NCBI RefSeq assembly: GCF_017837635.1
Contig: NZ_JAGJRS010000013.1
Location: forward strand, 248,001 to 312,000
Source of the DNA: Frateuria flava
Lineage (GTDB): Bacteria; Pseudomonadota; Gammaproteobacteria; Xanthomonadales; Rhodanobacteraceae
Direction of reading: 5' to 3'
Length of the DNA stretch: 64,000 nt
The notes beneath the pieces were generated by a model that made no database searches, had not been told where the DNA came from, and saw only the letters and a list, made by a program, of their open reading frames with translations. Shown piece by piece: positions 36,621 through 45,160 of this stretch. The translations under genes and the position numbers were made by a program. Each line of letters begins with the position of its first letter. The first letter of the stretch is position 1.

Positions 36621-36771
36621 CGGTGCAGTAGGCCTGGGAGACGGCTGCGCCGAGGGCAAGGGCCTGCGCCTTTCCCCTGCAATGGGTCAACCACGCGACC
36701 TGCCGCACTGCGCCCCTCTCCTGGGTTTGCGCACCTCGCATGGCGTTGCCGCGCATCCGCGGCATGGATCA

Positions 36772-36838
36772 CGTCGGCTGGGCTTCAGCGCACCGTCGTC
36801 CCGCCGCATGCAGGCGGTGGGCTGAAGCCCGCCCGACG
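36772..36838. repeat. REP family A palindrome
   Basis: CGTCGGCTGGGCTTCAGCGC pairs with GGGCTGAAGCCCGCCCGACG around a loop that itself contains a small GCCGCATGCAGGC hairpin. It lies between the convergent permease/peptidase and mscS-like genes and may end both transcripts. Confidence 0.75.
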
Positions 36839-36842
36839 AATC

Positions 36843-37679
36843 TCAGCCGGCCTTTGCCTCCGGCAAGGCACCCTGCACCACCGTCAACTCGCGTTGCGGG
36901 AACGGAATGCTGATGCCCGCCTCGGCGAAGTGTTCCTTGATCTTGCGCAGCAGTTCGGTCTGCGCACCCCACATGTCCTCGCTGCGCGTCCAGGCACGGA
37001 TGATCAACTCGACCGAGCTTTCGGCCAGCGTGCCGGTCACCACGGTCGGCGGCGGCTCCTTCAGGATGCGTGGATCGGCCACAAACAGCTTTTCGATCTC
37101 GCCGATCGCCTGGCCGATGTCGTCCTTGTAGCCGATGCCGACCTTCAGCTCGAAGCGGCGCGTGCCACGGCGGTTGGCATTGATGATCGCGTCGCTACCC
37201 ACTTTGGCGTTGGGCACGATCGCCTCGCGGCCATCGGGAAGCGACAGCAACGTGTACATCAGGTTGACCGCCTCGACGGTGCCGTCCAGGCCGCCGGCAT
37301 GGATGAAATCACCCGCGCGGAAGGGCCGGAATATGATCAGCAGCACGCCCCAGGCCAGGTTGCTGAGCGAGCCCTGCAGGGCCAGTCCGATCGCCAGGCC
37401 ACTGGCGCCCAGCGCCGCGACCAGCGGCGCCGACGGCACCCCCGCGGTGATCAGCGCACTGACCACCAGCACGGCCACCAGCACGCCGTAGATGAGGTTG
37501 CGCAGGAAGCCGATCAGGGTCTCGTCCATGCTCGCGCGGTGCATCGCACGCTGGACCAGGTTGGCCACCCGCGCCGCCAGCCAGAAGCCGATCAGCAGGA
37601 TCAGCAGCGCCATCAGGATGTTGATCCCCAGCAGTGTGGCGTTCTCGGACAGGTGAATCCGGGCAAGCAGGTCGGGCAT
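36843..37679 (-). CDS. Small-conductance mechanosensitive channel (MscS family)
   Basis: A 278-residue channel of the plain MscS architecture. It has three N-terminal helices; the pore helix ALGASGLAIGLALQGSLSNLAWG carries the Gly/Ala packing face of MscS. The beta domain (FRAGDFIHAGGLDGTVEAVNLMYTLL, PNAKVGSD) and the C-terminal alpha/beta domain follow. It opens on membrane tension to release solutes. It stands alone between a REP palindrome and the terminator at 37762. Confidence 0.93.
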   Translation of the reverse strand: MPDLLARIHLSENATLLGINILMALLILLIGFWLAARVANLVQRAMHRASMDETLIGFLRNLIYGVLVAVLVVSALITAGVPSAPLVAALGASGLAIGLALQGSLSNLAWGVLLIIFRPFRAGDFIHAGGLDGTVEAVNLMYTLLSLPDGREAIVPNAKVGSDAIINANRRGTRRFELKVGIGYKDDIGQAIGEIEKLFVADPRILKEPPPTVVTGTLAESSVELIIRAWTRSEDMWGAQTELLRKIKEHFAEAGISIPFPQRELTVVQGALPEAKAG

Positions 37680-37761
37680 GGCGTCACTCCGCGGTCGAAC
37701 CAGCCCCGAAGCCTAACAGGGCGTGCCGTGACGATGCCCCGCAGGCGGCCGTGCGCAGGCG

Positions 37762-37802
37762 AAAAAAAGCGCCGCGCCGGTCTGGGGAAACCGGCGCGGC
37801 GC
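37762..37802 (-). terminator. Rho-independent terminator of the DUF2884 gene
   Basis: On the minus strand, GCGCCGCGCCGGT and ACCGGCGCGGCGC form a 13-pair stem around a short loop, followed by seven T. It lies about 55 bases after the stop codon of the upstream DUF2884 gene. Confidence 0.85.
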
Positions 37803-37857
37803 ATGGGCCGCATGGATGGTTGTGGGGGAGCGGCCGGCCCGCGAGCCGGGGGGGCGG

Positions 37858-38673
37858 CTAGCGGGTCTGGGGCTTCGTCTTGGCGGAAGCCTCGTTGGAG
37901 TGCTCCGGCTGATGGTCGACCAGCGCCAGGCGCGAGCCGTCCTTCAGGCGGAATTCGAACTGCTGTTGCAACTGGTCGAGCCGCGCCATGTGCGGGCACA
38001 GTGCCTCGGCGCGCTCGGAAAGCGCGTCCGCGCGGGCGTCGACGTGCTCGTCGATGGTCTTGTCCAACGCGTCGGCACGCGCTTCCAGCGCGGCAACCTG
38101 GCTCTGGTCGCCGCTCAGCGCAGCCTTCACCGCCTTGGCGGTGACCGTGCTGACCAGCGACTCGACCGCGTCGCCAACCTGGTTTTCCATCAAGTCCTCG
38201 ACACTGTGCTGGCGCCACTGTCCCCGGCCCAGGCCTTCGTCGATCTTGGTCAGTGCCTGCTTGTGCTGGTCGTTGAGCCGGGTGATCAACCGGCTGCGTT
38301 CGGTCGGATCGTCGGCAAAGCTGGCGACCACCGTGGTGAGTGCGTCGAAGCCGATGTCCACCCCCTCGCGGGCGATCGAGGCGACTTCGGGCAACAGCGT
38401 GCGCACCTGGCTTTCATACTCGCGCAGGCGGCCCGCATCGGCACCGGACACGGCCACGTCGCGGCCGTCGATGCGCAGCGCGCCGTCGTGCATGAACACA
38501 CTGCCGGGTGTGCCGTCCTGGCGCTCGAAGGTGATGCCCGCGGGCTTGACCAGCACGTCGTAGTCGGTGCCGAAGCTGCACTGCTCGTGGTTCACATGCA
38601 GCCCGCCCGCCTGCGCCGGCCCGGCCAGCGCCAGACCGGTGGCGATTGCGAGGGAAAGGATCAGCGTGCGCAT
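37858..38673 (-). CDS. Exported DUF2884 (YggN-like) protein, paralogue 1
   Basis: A 271-residue protein with a signal peptide (MRTLILSLAIATGLALAGPAQA). Family pattern: one cysteine near the start of the mature protein (HEQCSFGTDYDVLVKPAGITF), DGALRIDGRDVAVSGADA, and a long helical region ending with a second cysteine (ALCPHMARLDQLQQQF). Function is unknown; E. coli YggN is a periplasmic relative. The paralogue at 40651 has the same cysteine spacing. Start is set by the signal peptide. A strong terminator follows. Confidence 0.85.
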   Translation of the reverse strand: MRTLILSLAIATGLALAGPAQAGGLHVNHEQCSFGTDYDVLVKPAGITFERQDGTPGSVFMHDGALRIDGRDVAVSGADAGRLREYESQVRTLLPEVASIAREGVDIGFDALTTVVASFADDPTERSRLITRLNDQHKQALTKIDEGLGRGQWRQHSVEDLMENQVGDAVESLVSTVTAKAVKAALSGDQSQVAALEARADALDKTIDEHVDARADALSERAEALCPHMARLDQLQQQFEFRLKDGSRLALVDHQPEHSNEASAKTKPQTR

Positions 38674-38773
38674 GGGCCGGCTCCGCGGTGACGATGGCGC
38701 CAGCTTCCCGCCAGCCGACGTCACCGGCATGGGCCAGGCGTCATGCCGTGCCATCGGTCATGCCCGCCGCGTT

Positions 38774-39061
38774 TCAGGGGCGTTGCTCGATTTCCGCCAC
38801 TTCGCCGTCGACCAGCGTGATGGTGATCTCGTGCCCACTGTCGCGATAGATCCAGCTTTCGCTGGCGGGCGTGACCACCACGACGCCGCGACCGTGGCGT
38901 CGCGTGCGGTGGCGCGCTACCCGCGTGGGCCGGCCGAGCAGTTCGCGCACCTTCGCGGCACTGTCGCCGGCGACCAGCAGGTGACTGCCGACACGCAGGG
39001 TGTCCGAGGCGGTGGCGGCAAAAGCGAGCAGCCACAGGCTGCCGACGAGCAGGGTACGCAT
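38774..39061 (-). CDS. Small exported DUF2845 protein
   Basis: A 95-residue protein with a signal peptide (MRTLLVGSLWLLAFAATAS). The mature part has the DUF2845 pattern: LRVGSHLLVAGDSAAKVRELLGRPTR, a basic stretch, then WIYRDSGHEITITLVDGEVAEI. Function unknown. The N-terminus closely repeats that of the adjacent DUF2884 protein, and both belong to a run of small minus-strand genes for exported proteins. Confidence 0.85.
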   Translation of the reverse strand: MRTLLVGSLWLLAFAATASDTLRVGSHLLVAGDSAAKVRELLGRPTRVARHRTRRHGRGVVVVTPASESWIYRDSGHEITITLVDGEVAEIEQRP

Positions 39062-39109
39062 GTCGTTCCTTCCTTGGGGTGGAAACCCGGCAGGTGCCGG
39101 GTCGATCCT

Positions 39110-39381
39110 TCAACGCTGCGCGATCGGGATGTCGCCGACCTTGCCGTAGACGATGGTCACCGCGACCATCGGGCCGTCGATCTCGTACGGCCGGCGCTCG
39201 CCACGCCGCGCGCCTTCGTGACCCTCGATCGCTTCCTTGTATGGCGGCCCGCCGGGCAGGCTCCGCGTGGATACCGCGCTGTGGCCGACCGCGGGCACGC
39301 GGAAGGCATCGCCGTCCCGCACGCCCGGGCTCACCGAAAGCGACGCCGCAAGCCTGCGGCCAGTAGCAATACGTTGCGCAT
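39110..39381 (-). CDS. Small exported protein with an apparent frameshift in its signal peptide
   Basis: A good ribosome-binding site (AAGGAGAAGG) stands before the ATG at 39381, which opens MRNVLLLAAGL, a typical signal-peptide start, but this frame closes at a TGA after 16 codons. The adjacent frame continues AASLSVSPGVRDGDAFRV to the stop at 39110. One extra G in the run near 39345-39353 would join them into one exported protein of about 90 residues ending VAVTIVYGKVGDIPIAQR. It is either a sequence error, a recent mutation, or a gene starting at an internal GTG (SVSPG). No family recognised. Confidence 0.5.
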
Positions 39382-39434
39382 CGCCCTTCTCCTTGCGGGG
39401 GCCCGTTTGGACGACAGGCCCACCGGCAAGGGAA

Positions 39435-40007
39435 CTAGAATCCGCCGCCTTCCTGCAGGTACTCCAGCTCGTCCGGCGTGCTCGGCCGACCCAGCGCGGC
39501 GTTGCGATGCGGAAAGCGGCCATAACGCGTGATCACTTCGCAGTGCTTGCGCGCGTAGTCGAGGAAATTCTCATATTGCCCGCGCGCCTGGGGCGAAGCC
39601 TGTAGGGCGAGCGCGCGGAACAGCGTCACCGAACGCCACTGCAAGCCGAGGTCCTCGGCGTGTTCCAGCGGCAGGTAGGCGAACACGCGCTGCAATGGCG
39701 CCAGCGCCTCGTCGTCGCGCCGCTCAAGCCCTTCCAGCACCAGCGCCTGCGCCCGGTTGTCCTGGGCAAAGGCACGCGCGTCGCCGCGATAGACGTTGCG
39801 GCTGAACTGGTCGAGCACGATCAGCAGGGCGAGCCAGCCATGCGGCGTCAGCGCCCATGGGTCCAGCGCGCCCGCGATGGCCGCCTCCAGGGTGGCACTG
39901 AAGCGGTTCCGGATGACTTCGTCGAACTGGGGATCGCGTACGAACCAGCGCACCGCGTTCTCGTCGGCGAACCAGAAATCAAGTACATCCTGTGCGGTTG
40001 TGCTCAT
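39435..40007 (-). CDS. DUF924 family protein
   Basis: A 190-residue, all-helical cytoplasmic protein. Family signatures: VLDFWFADENAVRWFVRDPQFD at the N-terminus, LALLIVLDQFSRNVYRGDARAFAQD in the middle, and FAYLPLEHAEDL with the C-terminal RYGRFPHRNAALGRPSTPDE. The fold is TPR-like. Function unknown. The ATG is the first in frame. It is on the same strand as the neighbouring small genes, 54 bases upstream of the frameshifted one. Confidence 0.93.
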   Translation of the reverse strand: MSTTAQDVLDFWFADENAVRWFVRDPQFDEVIRNRFSATLEAAIAGALDPWALTPHGWLALLIVLDQFSRNVYRGDARAFAQDNRAQALVLEGLERRDDEALAPLQRVFAYLPLEHAEDLGLQWRSVTLFRALALQASPQARGQYENFLDYARKHCEVITRYGRFPHRNAALGRPSTPDELEYLQEGGGF

Positions 40008-40043
40008 GCCGTTTCCCCCTGGGCCGGCCCGGGTGGGCGGAGC

Positions 40044-40511
40044 TTAGCAGCGCCGGGCGCGGGCCAGGCTATGCATGTCCAGGTGAATGCCCTGCAGCCG
40101 TGGCAGCTGGCGGCGCAGCACCAGCGCAGCCTCTGGCGTGGCGCGCTGCAGGCCTTCTTCGAAGGCGTGTACCAGGGCGGCTTCGCCGTGCGCCAGCCGG
40201 GCGATCCACGCGGTGTCGCGGCGCGGCGTGTCCGGCAGCAACCACTCGATCAACTGCCGTCGCGCCGAGCCGCCCAGCCGTCCACGCCGCGCCGGCGTAC
40301 CGCCCAGGTGGCTGACCTGACCCTGCAGGTCGGCAATCATTTGGTCCAGCGCGCTCGCGTTTTCGCCCAGCACCACACGCAGGCCCGGCTCGTTCGCCTG
40401 TGCCGAGGCGTCGCGGTACATCGCGCGCAGGTCGATGCCCTGGCGGATCAGCGCGTTGAACAGCGTTTGCGGGCGTGGCGCCACGGCGGGCGGCTCCTGG
40501 GGAATCGACAT
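40044..40511 (-). CDS. DUF2383 (PA2169-type) four-helix protein
   Basis: A 155-residue protein with the family's helical pattern: LFNALIRQGIDLRAMYRDAS near the N-terminus and GEAALVHAFEEGLQRATPEAALVLRRQLPRLQGIH near the C-terminus, where two Glu-containing helices form a ferritin-like bundle. Function unknown. ATG at 40511 (MSIPQEPPAV) is preferred over one 27 bases upstream because it gives a normal length. Confidence 0.75.
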   Translation of the reverse strand: MSIPQEPPAVAPRPQTLFNALIRQGIDLRAMYRDASAQANEPGLRVVLGENASALDQMIADLQGQVSHLGGTPARRGRLGGSARRQLIEWLLPDTPRRDTAWIARLAHGEAALVHAFEEGLQRATPEAALVLRRQLPRLQGIHLDMHSLARARRC

Positions 40512-40650
40512 GGAGCGGCCATGGTCGGTCCCGCGCACTTAGCCGGGGATTAACTCGTGGCGTCCGGCGCTGCGTGCGGCGCACCCTCCGTCAGGCGGCA
40601 TTCGGGTTCGCGCCTGCCAGCCTGCCCGCAAACCTACGGGACGCGCGCGA

Positions 40651-41403
40651 TTACTGGCCGACCTGCACCAGCTTCAACAGCTGGCCATCCGCCCCGCGGA
40701 CGCCCTGCTGCAGTTCCGCCAGCCGCTGGATCGACGGGCACAGCGCCTGGACCTGCGGCCGCAACGCCTGCATGCGGCGTTGCAGCCGTGGCTGGAGCTG
40801 GGTGGCCAGGTCCGCCGCCTGGTCGCGCAGGCGGGCCGCTTCGGCCAGGTCGCCGTTCATCGCGGCGGCCAGCGCCTGCTGACCGAGATCGGCGGCCACC
40901 AGCGGGGCCAGATCACCCACGATGCGGTCGGCCAGTTGCTGGGCGGCGTCACCTTGCCAGTCGTGCGTGCTGTTGCTCTGCGCGATGCGCCGCTCAAGCT
41001 GCGCGGCATGCGTGGCCAGGCGACGGTCGAGCTCGGCCAGCGTCGCGGGCGCCAGCTGCATGCCGGCGGCCTCGTCGTGTATTGCGCGCACCGCCATCGC
41101 CACGCCGGCATCGGCCACCGCCCGCACGCGCGGGACCAGTGCGCGCAGTTCGCGCTCGAACAGCGCCAGTCGATCCTGGGCCTCGGCGTTCAGTCGCACC
41201 GGTTGACCGTCGGTGCGCAGCGCTCCGTCGGCGACCTGCACGTGGAAGGGGGCCGGCTGCGGGCGGTCGAACAGCAGGCTGTCCGGCTTCACCGTCAGGT
41301 CGTAACTGCTGCTGGCATGGCAGGTGCCTGCCAGGTCCTGCGCGTGCAGAGCCGGCAGGGCGGCGGACAGGATCAGGCTGGCGAACAGGAGCCGCAGGCG
41401 CAT
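40651..41403 (-). CDS. Exported DUF2884 (YggN-like) protein, paralogue 2
   Basis: A 250-residue protein with a signal peptide (MRLRLLFASLILSAALPALHA). It parallels the DUF2884 protein at 37858: an early cysteine before YDLTVKPDSLLFDRP, DGALRTDGQPVRLNAEAQDRLALFERELRALVP, a helical middle and a second cysteine in ALCPSIQRLAELQQGV. Function unknown. It has its own ATG and no neighbour closer than 100 bases, so it may be a single-gene unit. Confidence 0.82.
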   Translation of the reverse strand: MRLRLLFASLILSAALPALHAQDLAGTCHASSSYDLTVKPDSLLFDRPQPAPFHVQVADGALRTDGQPVRLNAEAQDRLALFERELRALVPRVRAVADAGVAMAVRAIHDEAAGMQLAPATLAELDRRLATHAAQLERRIAQSNSTHDWQGDAAQQLADRIVGDLAPLVAADLGQQALAAAMNGDLAEAARLRDQAADLATQLQPRLQRRMQALRPQVQALCPSIQRLAELQQGVRGADGQLLKLVQVGQ

Positions 41404-41506
41404 TGGGGTTTTCGTCGCGAAAAGAGACCTCAGCGATACCCGCGCGTGCGTCAACGGCGGCTGAATCAGAGGCGCTTCGACTGATCCGGCGACAGGTATT
41501 CGCGGC

Positions 41507-42004
41507 CTAGCGTTGCTTCCGCCGCGCCCCATCCGCGGCCGAATAGCCTCCGCGGCGCGCAACGAACTGTGCGCGCACCGGCGACCGGCCCAGTTGCCAG
41601 GCCAGCCATAGCAGCAGCGGCACGAGCAGCGCCTTGAAGACCAGGCCCAGCAGGAAGCTGCGGCGCGCCTGCTCGATCACCAGCAACAGCAGCTGCGGCT
41701 GCGGCTGCGTCATGGCGCGCGTGCGGGCCATCTCGAACTGGCCCCACTGCGCCAGCATCAGGCCGCCAGTGGCCAGCGCCCACAGCGCCAGCAGCAAGGC
41801 CACCACGCGCAACGCCGGGCGGGCCCAGGGCTGGCGCAGGATGCCGCCAGCGCACACCACGATCACCGCGAAGGTGCCAACCAGGTAAGGCCAGTCGCCG
41901 TGGCGCAGGTACAGCACGCCGCCGAAGGCCGCCAGCAGCAGCACGATCCAGGTGGCGACCCGCCAGAGGCCGAAGCGACGCGCGGGTGCGGCATCCGTGG
42001 CCAT
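41507..42004 (-). CDS. Membrane protein of unknown function
   Basis: A 165-residue protein with four hydrophobic segments: VATWIVLLLAAFGGVLYL, LVGTFAVIVVCAGGIL, VVALLLALWALATGGLML and FLLGLVFKALLVPLLLWLAW. The C-terminus is basic (RRGGYSAADGARRKQR). No family recognised. The ATG at 42004 is the only reasonable start. Confidence 0.75.
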   Translation of the reverse strand: MATDAAPARRFGLWRVATWIVLLLAAFGGVLYLRHGDWPYLVGTFAVIVVCAGGILRQPWARPALRVVALLLALWALATGGLMLAQWGQFEMARTRAMTQPQPQLLLLVIEQARRSFLLGLVFKALLVPLLLWLAWQLGRSPVRAQFVARRGGYSAADGARRKQR

Positions 42005-42100
42005 CAGGAAAAAACCACCGCGTGGCGTACGGACGTGATCGACTGGCGGCGCATGGCGGACTCCATGGAAAGATCCGCCAAAGTCTACGCGCTGGCCGGC

Positions 42101-42159
42101 GCAGGGTGGGCTCCGGCCACCGCTCTGCGGCGTGCCGGTGGGTTGGAGCCCACCCTGCG
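42101..42159. repeat. REP family A palindrome
   Basis: GCAGGGTGGGCTCCGGCCAC is mirrored by GGTTGGAGCCCACCCTGCGC around a short GC-rich loop. Sequence of the arms is the family A motif with the central TTCAG/CTGAA replaced by TCCGG/TTGGA. Confidence 0.75.
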
Positions 42160-42170
42160 CGTGATGTGGC

Positions 42171-42629
42171 CTACGGGCGCGCGATGGTGAACTTGCCCAC
42201 CGACACGCCCAGGTCGATACCCTGGCCGGTACCGGTCAGCGCCAGCGACGTGGTGCCCTTGGTCAGCACCTGCGCGTGGGCGCTCTTGCCCACACCGGCC
42301 TCGGCGCCGGCCTGCACGTAGTCGCCGAACACCTCGGCGATGCCGTGCACCCGGGTGATCTCGCCCTTGCCGTCGGTGACGCGGAACTTGCCGGCGGTGA
42401 GGCCTCCGCCGACCACGCTGATCTTCACCGGCGCGCTCTGGCCGTTGTCGCAGGTGACCGTGCCGGCCCCTTCGGCGTGCTTGTAGATGATCGACCAGCC
42501 CTGCAGGTTGTAGCTGAGCTCGCACTTGACCATCGTTTCGGCGGCGCGCGCCGGTGCGGCCGGCCAGGCGGCCAGCGCCATCGTGCCGGCGAGCAGGACA
42601 CTCGCCCATGCCGTGGTGCGCAGAGTCAT
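42171..42629 (-). CDS. Exported protein of unknown function
   Basis: A 152-residue protein with a signal peptide (about residues 1-30, ending APARAAE). The mature part has two cysteines (MVKCELSYNLQGW, TVTCDNGQSAPV) and a glycine-rich C-terminus (GTGQGIDLGVSVGKFTI) suggesting a beta-sandwich. Family not recognised. ATG at 42629 is set by the signal peptide, with GGAGA upstream. It is divergent from the YihY gene. Confidence 0.75.
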   Translation of the reverse strand: MTLRTTAWASVLLAGTMALAAWPAAPARAAETMVKCELSYNLQGWSIIYKHAEGAGTVTCDNGQSAPVKISVVGGGLTAGKFRVTDGKGEITRVHGIAEVFGDYVQAGAEAGVGKSAHAQVLTKGTTSLALTGTGQGIDLGVSVGKFTIARP

Positions 42630-42786
42630 CGCAGGTCTCCTTCCCCGTGCGGGGCACTGTGAGCTGCGGTCGAGTCTGGCCCCGCGCCGGTGAAGGAATC
42701 GCCAGCGGCAGTGGCGGTGCACGTTCACGATCGCCGCGCAGGTTCCTCGCCATGCTTGGGCTCGTACGCGGGCTCCGGAGGGCTCC

Positions 42787-43656
42787 ATGCATTCGCTGTG
42801 GCAATCGACCGTGGAGGTCGTCAAGCGCACCGCCAAGGGCGCGGCCGAGGACGACCTGATGACGCACGCCGCGGCGGTGGCGTTCTACTCGGCGCTGTCG
42901 TTCGCGCCGATGCTGGTGCTCTTGTTGTGGCTGGTCGCGTCGCTGCAGCCGGCCTGGCAGGACCAGCTGGTCAGCTCGATCAACCACCTGGTCGGGACGC
43001 GCGCGTCGGACGCGGTGAAGCTGGTGATCAACAACGCGGAGGACCGGCCCGAGCTGGGCCACTGGGCCGGCATCATCGGCCTGGCGATCACCCTGATCGG
43101 CGCCTCCACGGTGTTCGCCCAACTGCAACTGGCGATCAACCGCGTGTGGAACCTGCGCGCAGCGCCGCGCAATGCGCTCTTCAGCTGGCTGCTCACGCGC
43201 ATGCACGCCTTCGGGCTGCTGCTGACGCTGGCCTTCCTGCTGATCGTGTCGCTGGTGGCGAGCACCGCGATCGCGGTGTTCGCACGCAGCGACACCGCGG
43301 TGTGGGACGCGCTGGAGGCGATCGTGGCGTTGCTGCTTTTCGGCCTGGTGTTCGCCTCCATCTACAAGGTCCTGCCCGATGCGCAGATCGACTGGCGCGA
43401 TACGCTGCTGGGCGGCGCCTTCACCGCGATCCTCTTTGCCGTCGGCAAGTTCGGCATCAGCCTTTACCTCTCGCACAGCGACGTGGGCGGCGCCTACGGC
43501 CCGGCCGGCAGCGTGGTGGTGCTGCTGGTGTGGGTGTATTACTCGGTGGTGATCCTGCTGCTTGGCGCCGAGCTCACGCAGAACGTAGCGGAGGTCCGCG
43601 GGGTGCCGATCCGGCCCAACGCGCACGCCGAGGTGGAGGCCCCGTGCGACAAGTGA
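42787..43656 (+). CDS. YihY/BrkB-family inner membrane protein (UPF0761)
   Basis: A 289-residue polytopic membrane protein with six helices. Family signatures are HAAAVAFYSALSFAPMLVLL at the first helix, GASTVFAQLQLAINRVWNLR in the second, and SHSDVGGAYGPAGSVVVLLVWVYYSVVILLLGAELTQ at the C-terminus. The family was once called ribonuclease BN in error; its real role is not settled. An ATG start follows a GGAG-containing leader. UspA follows 42 bases downstream. Confidence 0.92.
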   Translation: MHSLWQSTVEVVKRTAKGAAEDDLMTHAAAVAFYSALSFAPMLVLLLWLVASLQPAWQDQLVSSINHLVGTRASDAVKLVINNAEDRPELGHWAGIIGLAITLIGASTVFAQLQLAINRVWNLRAAPRNALFSWLLTRMHAFGLLLTLAFLLIVSLVASTAIAVFARSDTAVWDALEAIVALLLFGLVFASIYKVLPDAQIDWRDTLLGGAFTAILFAVGKFGISLYLSHSDVGGAYGPAGSVVVLLVWVYYSVVILLLGAELTQNVAEVRGVPIRPNAHAEVEAPCDK

Positions 43657-43697
43657 CGGGCGCGGCATAATCGGAACCACACGCACGGAGACGCGCC

Positions 43698-44114
43698 ATG
43701 TTCAAGTATTCGCTGGTCGGCTACGACGGTTCACCTTCCTCGCAACGTGCCTTCCAGACCGCCGTCGCGCTGGCGCGCTGCGGCCAGGGCCGGGTGCGCG
43801 TGGTGTCGGTGCTGCAGGTGACCGAGGGCGGTGCCGACGCCTGCGCGTTGATGATGGCCGACTCCAGCGCCCAGCGCGCACAGGAGCTGCTCGACGAACT
43901 GGCGGCGATGGAGCCGGACGCGCGCGACATGATCGACGTGGAAGTCACGCACGGCAGCCCGGGCGACGTCCTGCTCGGCCAGGTCGAGCAGCGCGGCGCG
44001 GACCACATCGTGATCGGCCACACCGAACGCGGCACGCTGGCGCGCTGGCTGCTCGGCTCGGTCTCCAGCGACGTGCTGGCGCGCGCGCACGTGCCGGTGA
44101 CGGTCGTGCCGTAG
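43698..44114 (+). CDS. Universal stress protein (UspA family)
   Basis: A 138-residue single-domain Usp. The fold markers are LVGYDGSPSSQRAFQTAVALA at the N-terminus and the ATP-binding-type motif GHTERGTLARWLLGSVSSDVLARAHVPVTVV at the C-terminus, though the glycine pattern GxxGxxxxxxxxxGS is only partly kept (GHTERGTLARWLLGS). ATG preceded by GGAGACG. It follows the YihY gene; a CATAAT that could serve as -10 box lies in the gap at 43667. Confidence 0.9.
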   Translation: MFKYSLVGYDGSPSSQRAFQTAVALARCGQGRVRVVSVLQVTEGGADACALMMADSSAQRAQELLDELAAMEPDARDMIDVEVTHGSPGDVLLGQVEQRGADHIVIGHTERGTLARWLLGSVSSDVLARAHVPVTVVP

Positions 44115-44230
44115 CCTCCGATGTTCACAGGGTCGGGCTGGGTTAATCCGCACGCGTCACGACACCGTATGCTGTCCGTCATTCGCCCGTCACACGCGCG
44201 CCTTGTGCCGCGCCTCTACAGGACACCCGC

Positions 44231-45052
44231 GTGAGCTACGTCCCCGCCCTGCCCTGGACGCTGGAAACCCTCGACCTGTCGTGCATCGACCGTGCGCGCG
44301 TGCGCCACAACGAGGAGTTGTTCTTCCTGCTGTGCAGTTCTTCCTTCGTCGAAAGCGGTTCGGATCTCTACACCCACAACCTGGTTGCCCACTTCAACGG
44401 CGACGAGGAGCTGCAGACCTGGCTCAGCCAGCACTGGGAGCATGAGGAACTGCAGCACGGTCGCGCATTGGCCGCCTACGTGCGTGCGGTATGGCCGGAG
44501 TTCGACTGGGACAAGGGTTTCGCCGCGTTCTGGACCGAATACGGGGCGGTGTGCACGGCCGAGCAGCTGGAGGACAGCCGCGGACTGGAGCTGGCCGCCC
44601 GCTGCGTGGTCGAGACCGGCACCGCCAGCCTGTACCGCGCGCTGCACGAGATCACCGACGAGCCGGTGCTCAAGCAGCTGACCGGCCACATCAAGAGCGA
44701 CGAGGTGCGGCACTTCAAGTATTTCTACCAGCACTTCCGGCGTTACCGCCAGAACGAGGGGCTGGGCCGCTACAAGGTGTTCCGCGCGGTGTTGAAGCGG
44801 GTCAACGAGATCCGCAGCGAAGACAGCGACATCGCGCTGCGCCACGTGTTCGAGCAGTGCTATCCGCAGCACAAGGGTGACCGCGAGGCCTTCCGCCGCG
44901 TCGCCGGCAAGGCGCAGGACCTGTTGCGCCGGCACATCCCGGCCGAGATGACGGTGAAGATGCTGCTCAAGCCGCTGGACTTCCCGCCGCGACTGCAAGG
45001 TGCGCTGGAGAAGCCGCTGGCGAAGCTGGCCGAACGGCTGTTCCTCAACTGA
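44231..45052 (+). CDS. Ferritin-like di-iron domain protein
   Basis: A 273-residue all-helical protein starting at GTG. The metal-binding pattern of ferritin-like di-iron enzymes is present: an early Glu in NEELFFL, the pair EHEELQHGRA near residue 75, Glu in VVETGTASLYRALHE, and DEVRHFKYFYQHF near residue 157. The layout resembles acyl-ACP desaturase-like and oxygenase-like di-iron proteins rather than iron-storage ferritin. Substrate unknown. It is followed by a REP family B palindrome. Confidence 0.8.
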   Translation: MSYVPALPWTLETLDLSCIDRARVRHNEELFFLLCSSSFVESGSDLYTHNLVAHFNGDEELQTWLSQHWEHEELQHGRALAAYVRAVWPEFDWDKGFAAFWTEYGAVCTAEQLEDSRGLELAARCVVETGTASLYRALHEITDEPVLKQLTGHIKSDEVRHFKYFYQHFRRYRQNEGLGRYKVFRAVLKRVNEIRSEDSDIALRHVFEQCYPQHKGDREAFRRVAGKAQDLLRRHIPAEMTVKMLLKPLDFPPRLQGALEKPLAKLAERLFLN

Positions 45053-45079
45053 GTGCGCCCCCCTGCCGGCCGGGTTCCC

Positions 45080-45142
45080 GTAGGAGCGCACCCTGTGCGC
45101 GACCGCGGACCTCACGGTCGCGCGCAGGGCGCGCTCCTGCAG
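45080..45142. repeat. REP family B palindrome
   Basis: GTAGGAGCGCACCCTGTGCG with GACCGCGG in the loop side is mirrored by GGTCGCGCGCAGGGCGCGCTCCTGCAG. It lies between convergent genes (ferritin-like gene and a lipoprotein gene) and may end both transcripts. Confidence 0.8.
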
Positions 45143-45160
45143 GAAGGGTTCGCGCGCGAA

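Noticed and set aside
39433-39438. CTAGAAT on the plus strand, like the -10 boxes of purC and dinB.
   Set aside because: It is formed by the stop codon and last residues of the minus-strand DUF924 gene and no plus-strand gene follows.
42787-43656. Annotation as ribonuclease BN.
   Set aside because: The YihY/BrkB family is a membrane protein family to which the RNase BN name was attached by mistake; no nuclease motif is present.
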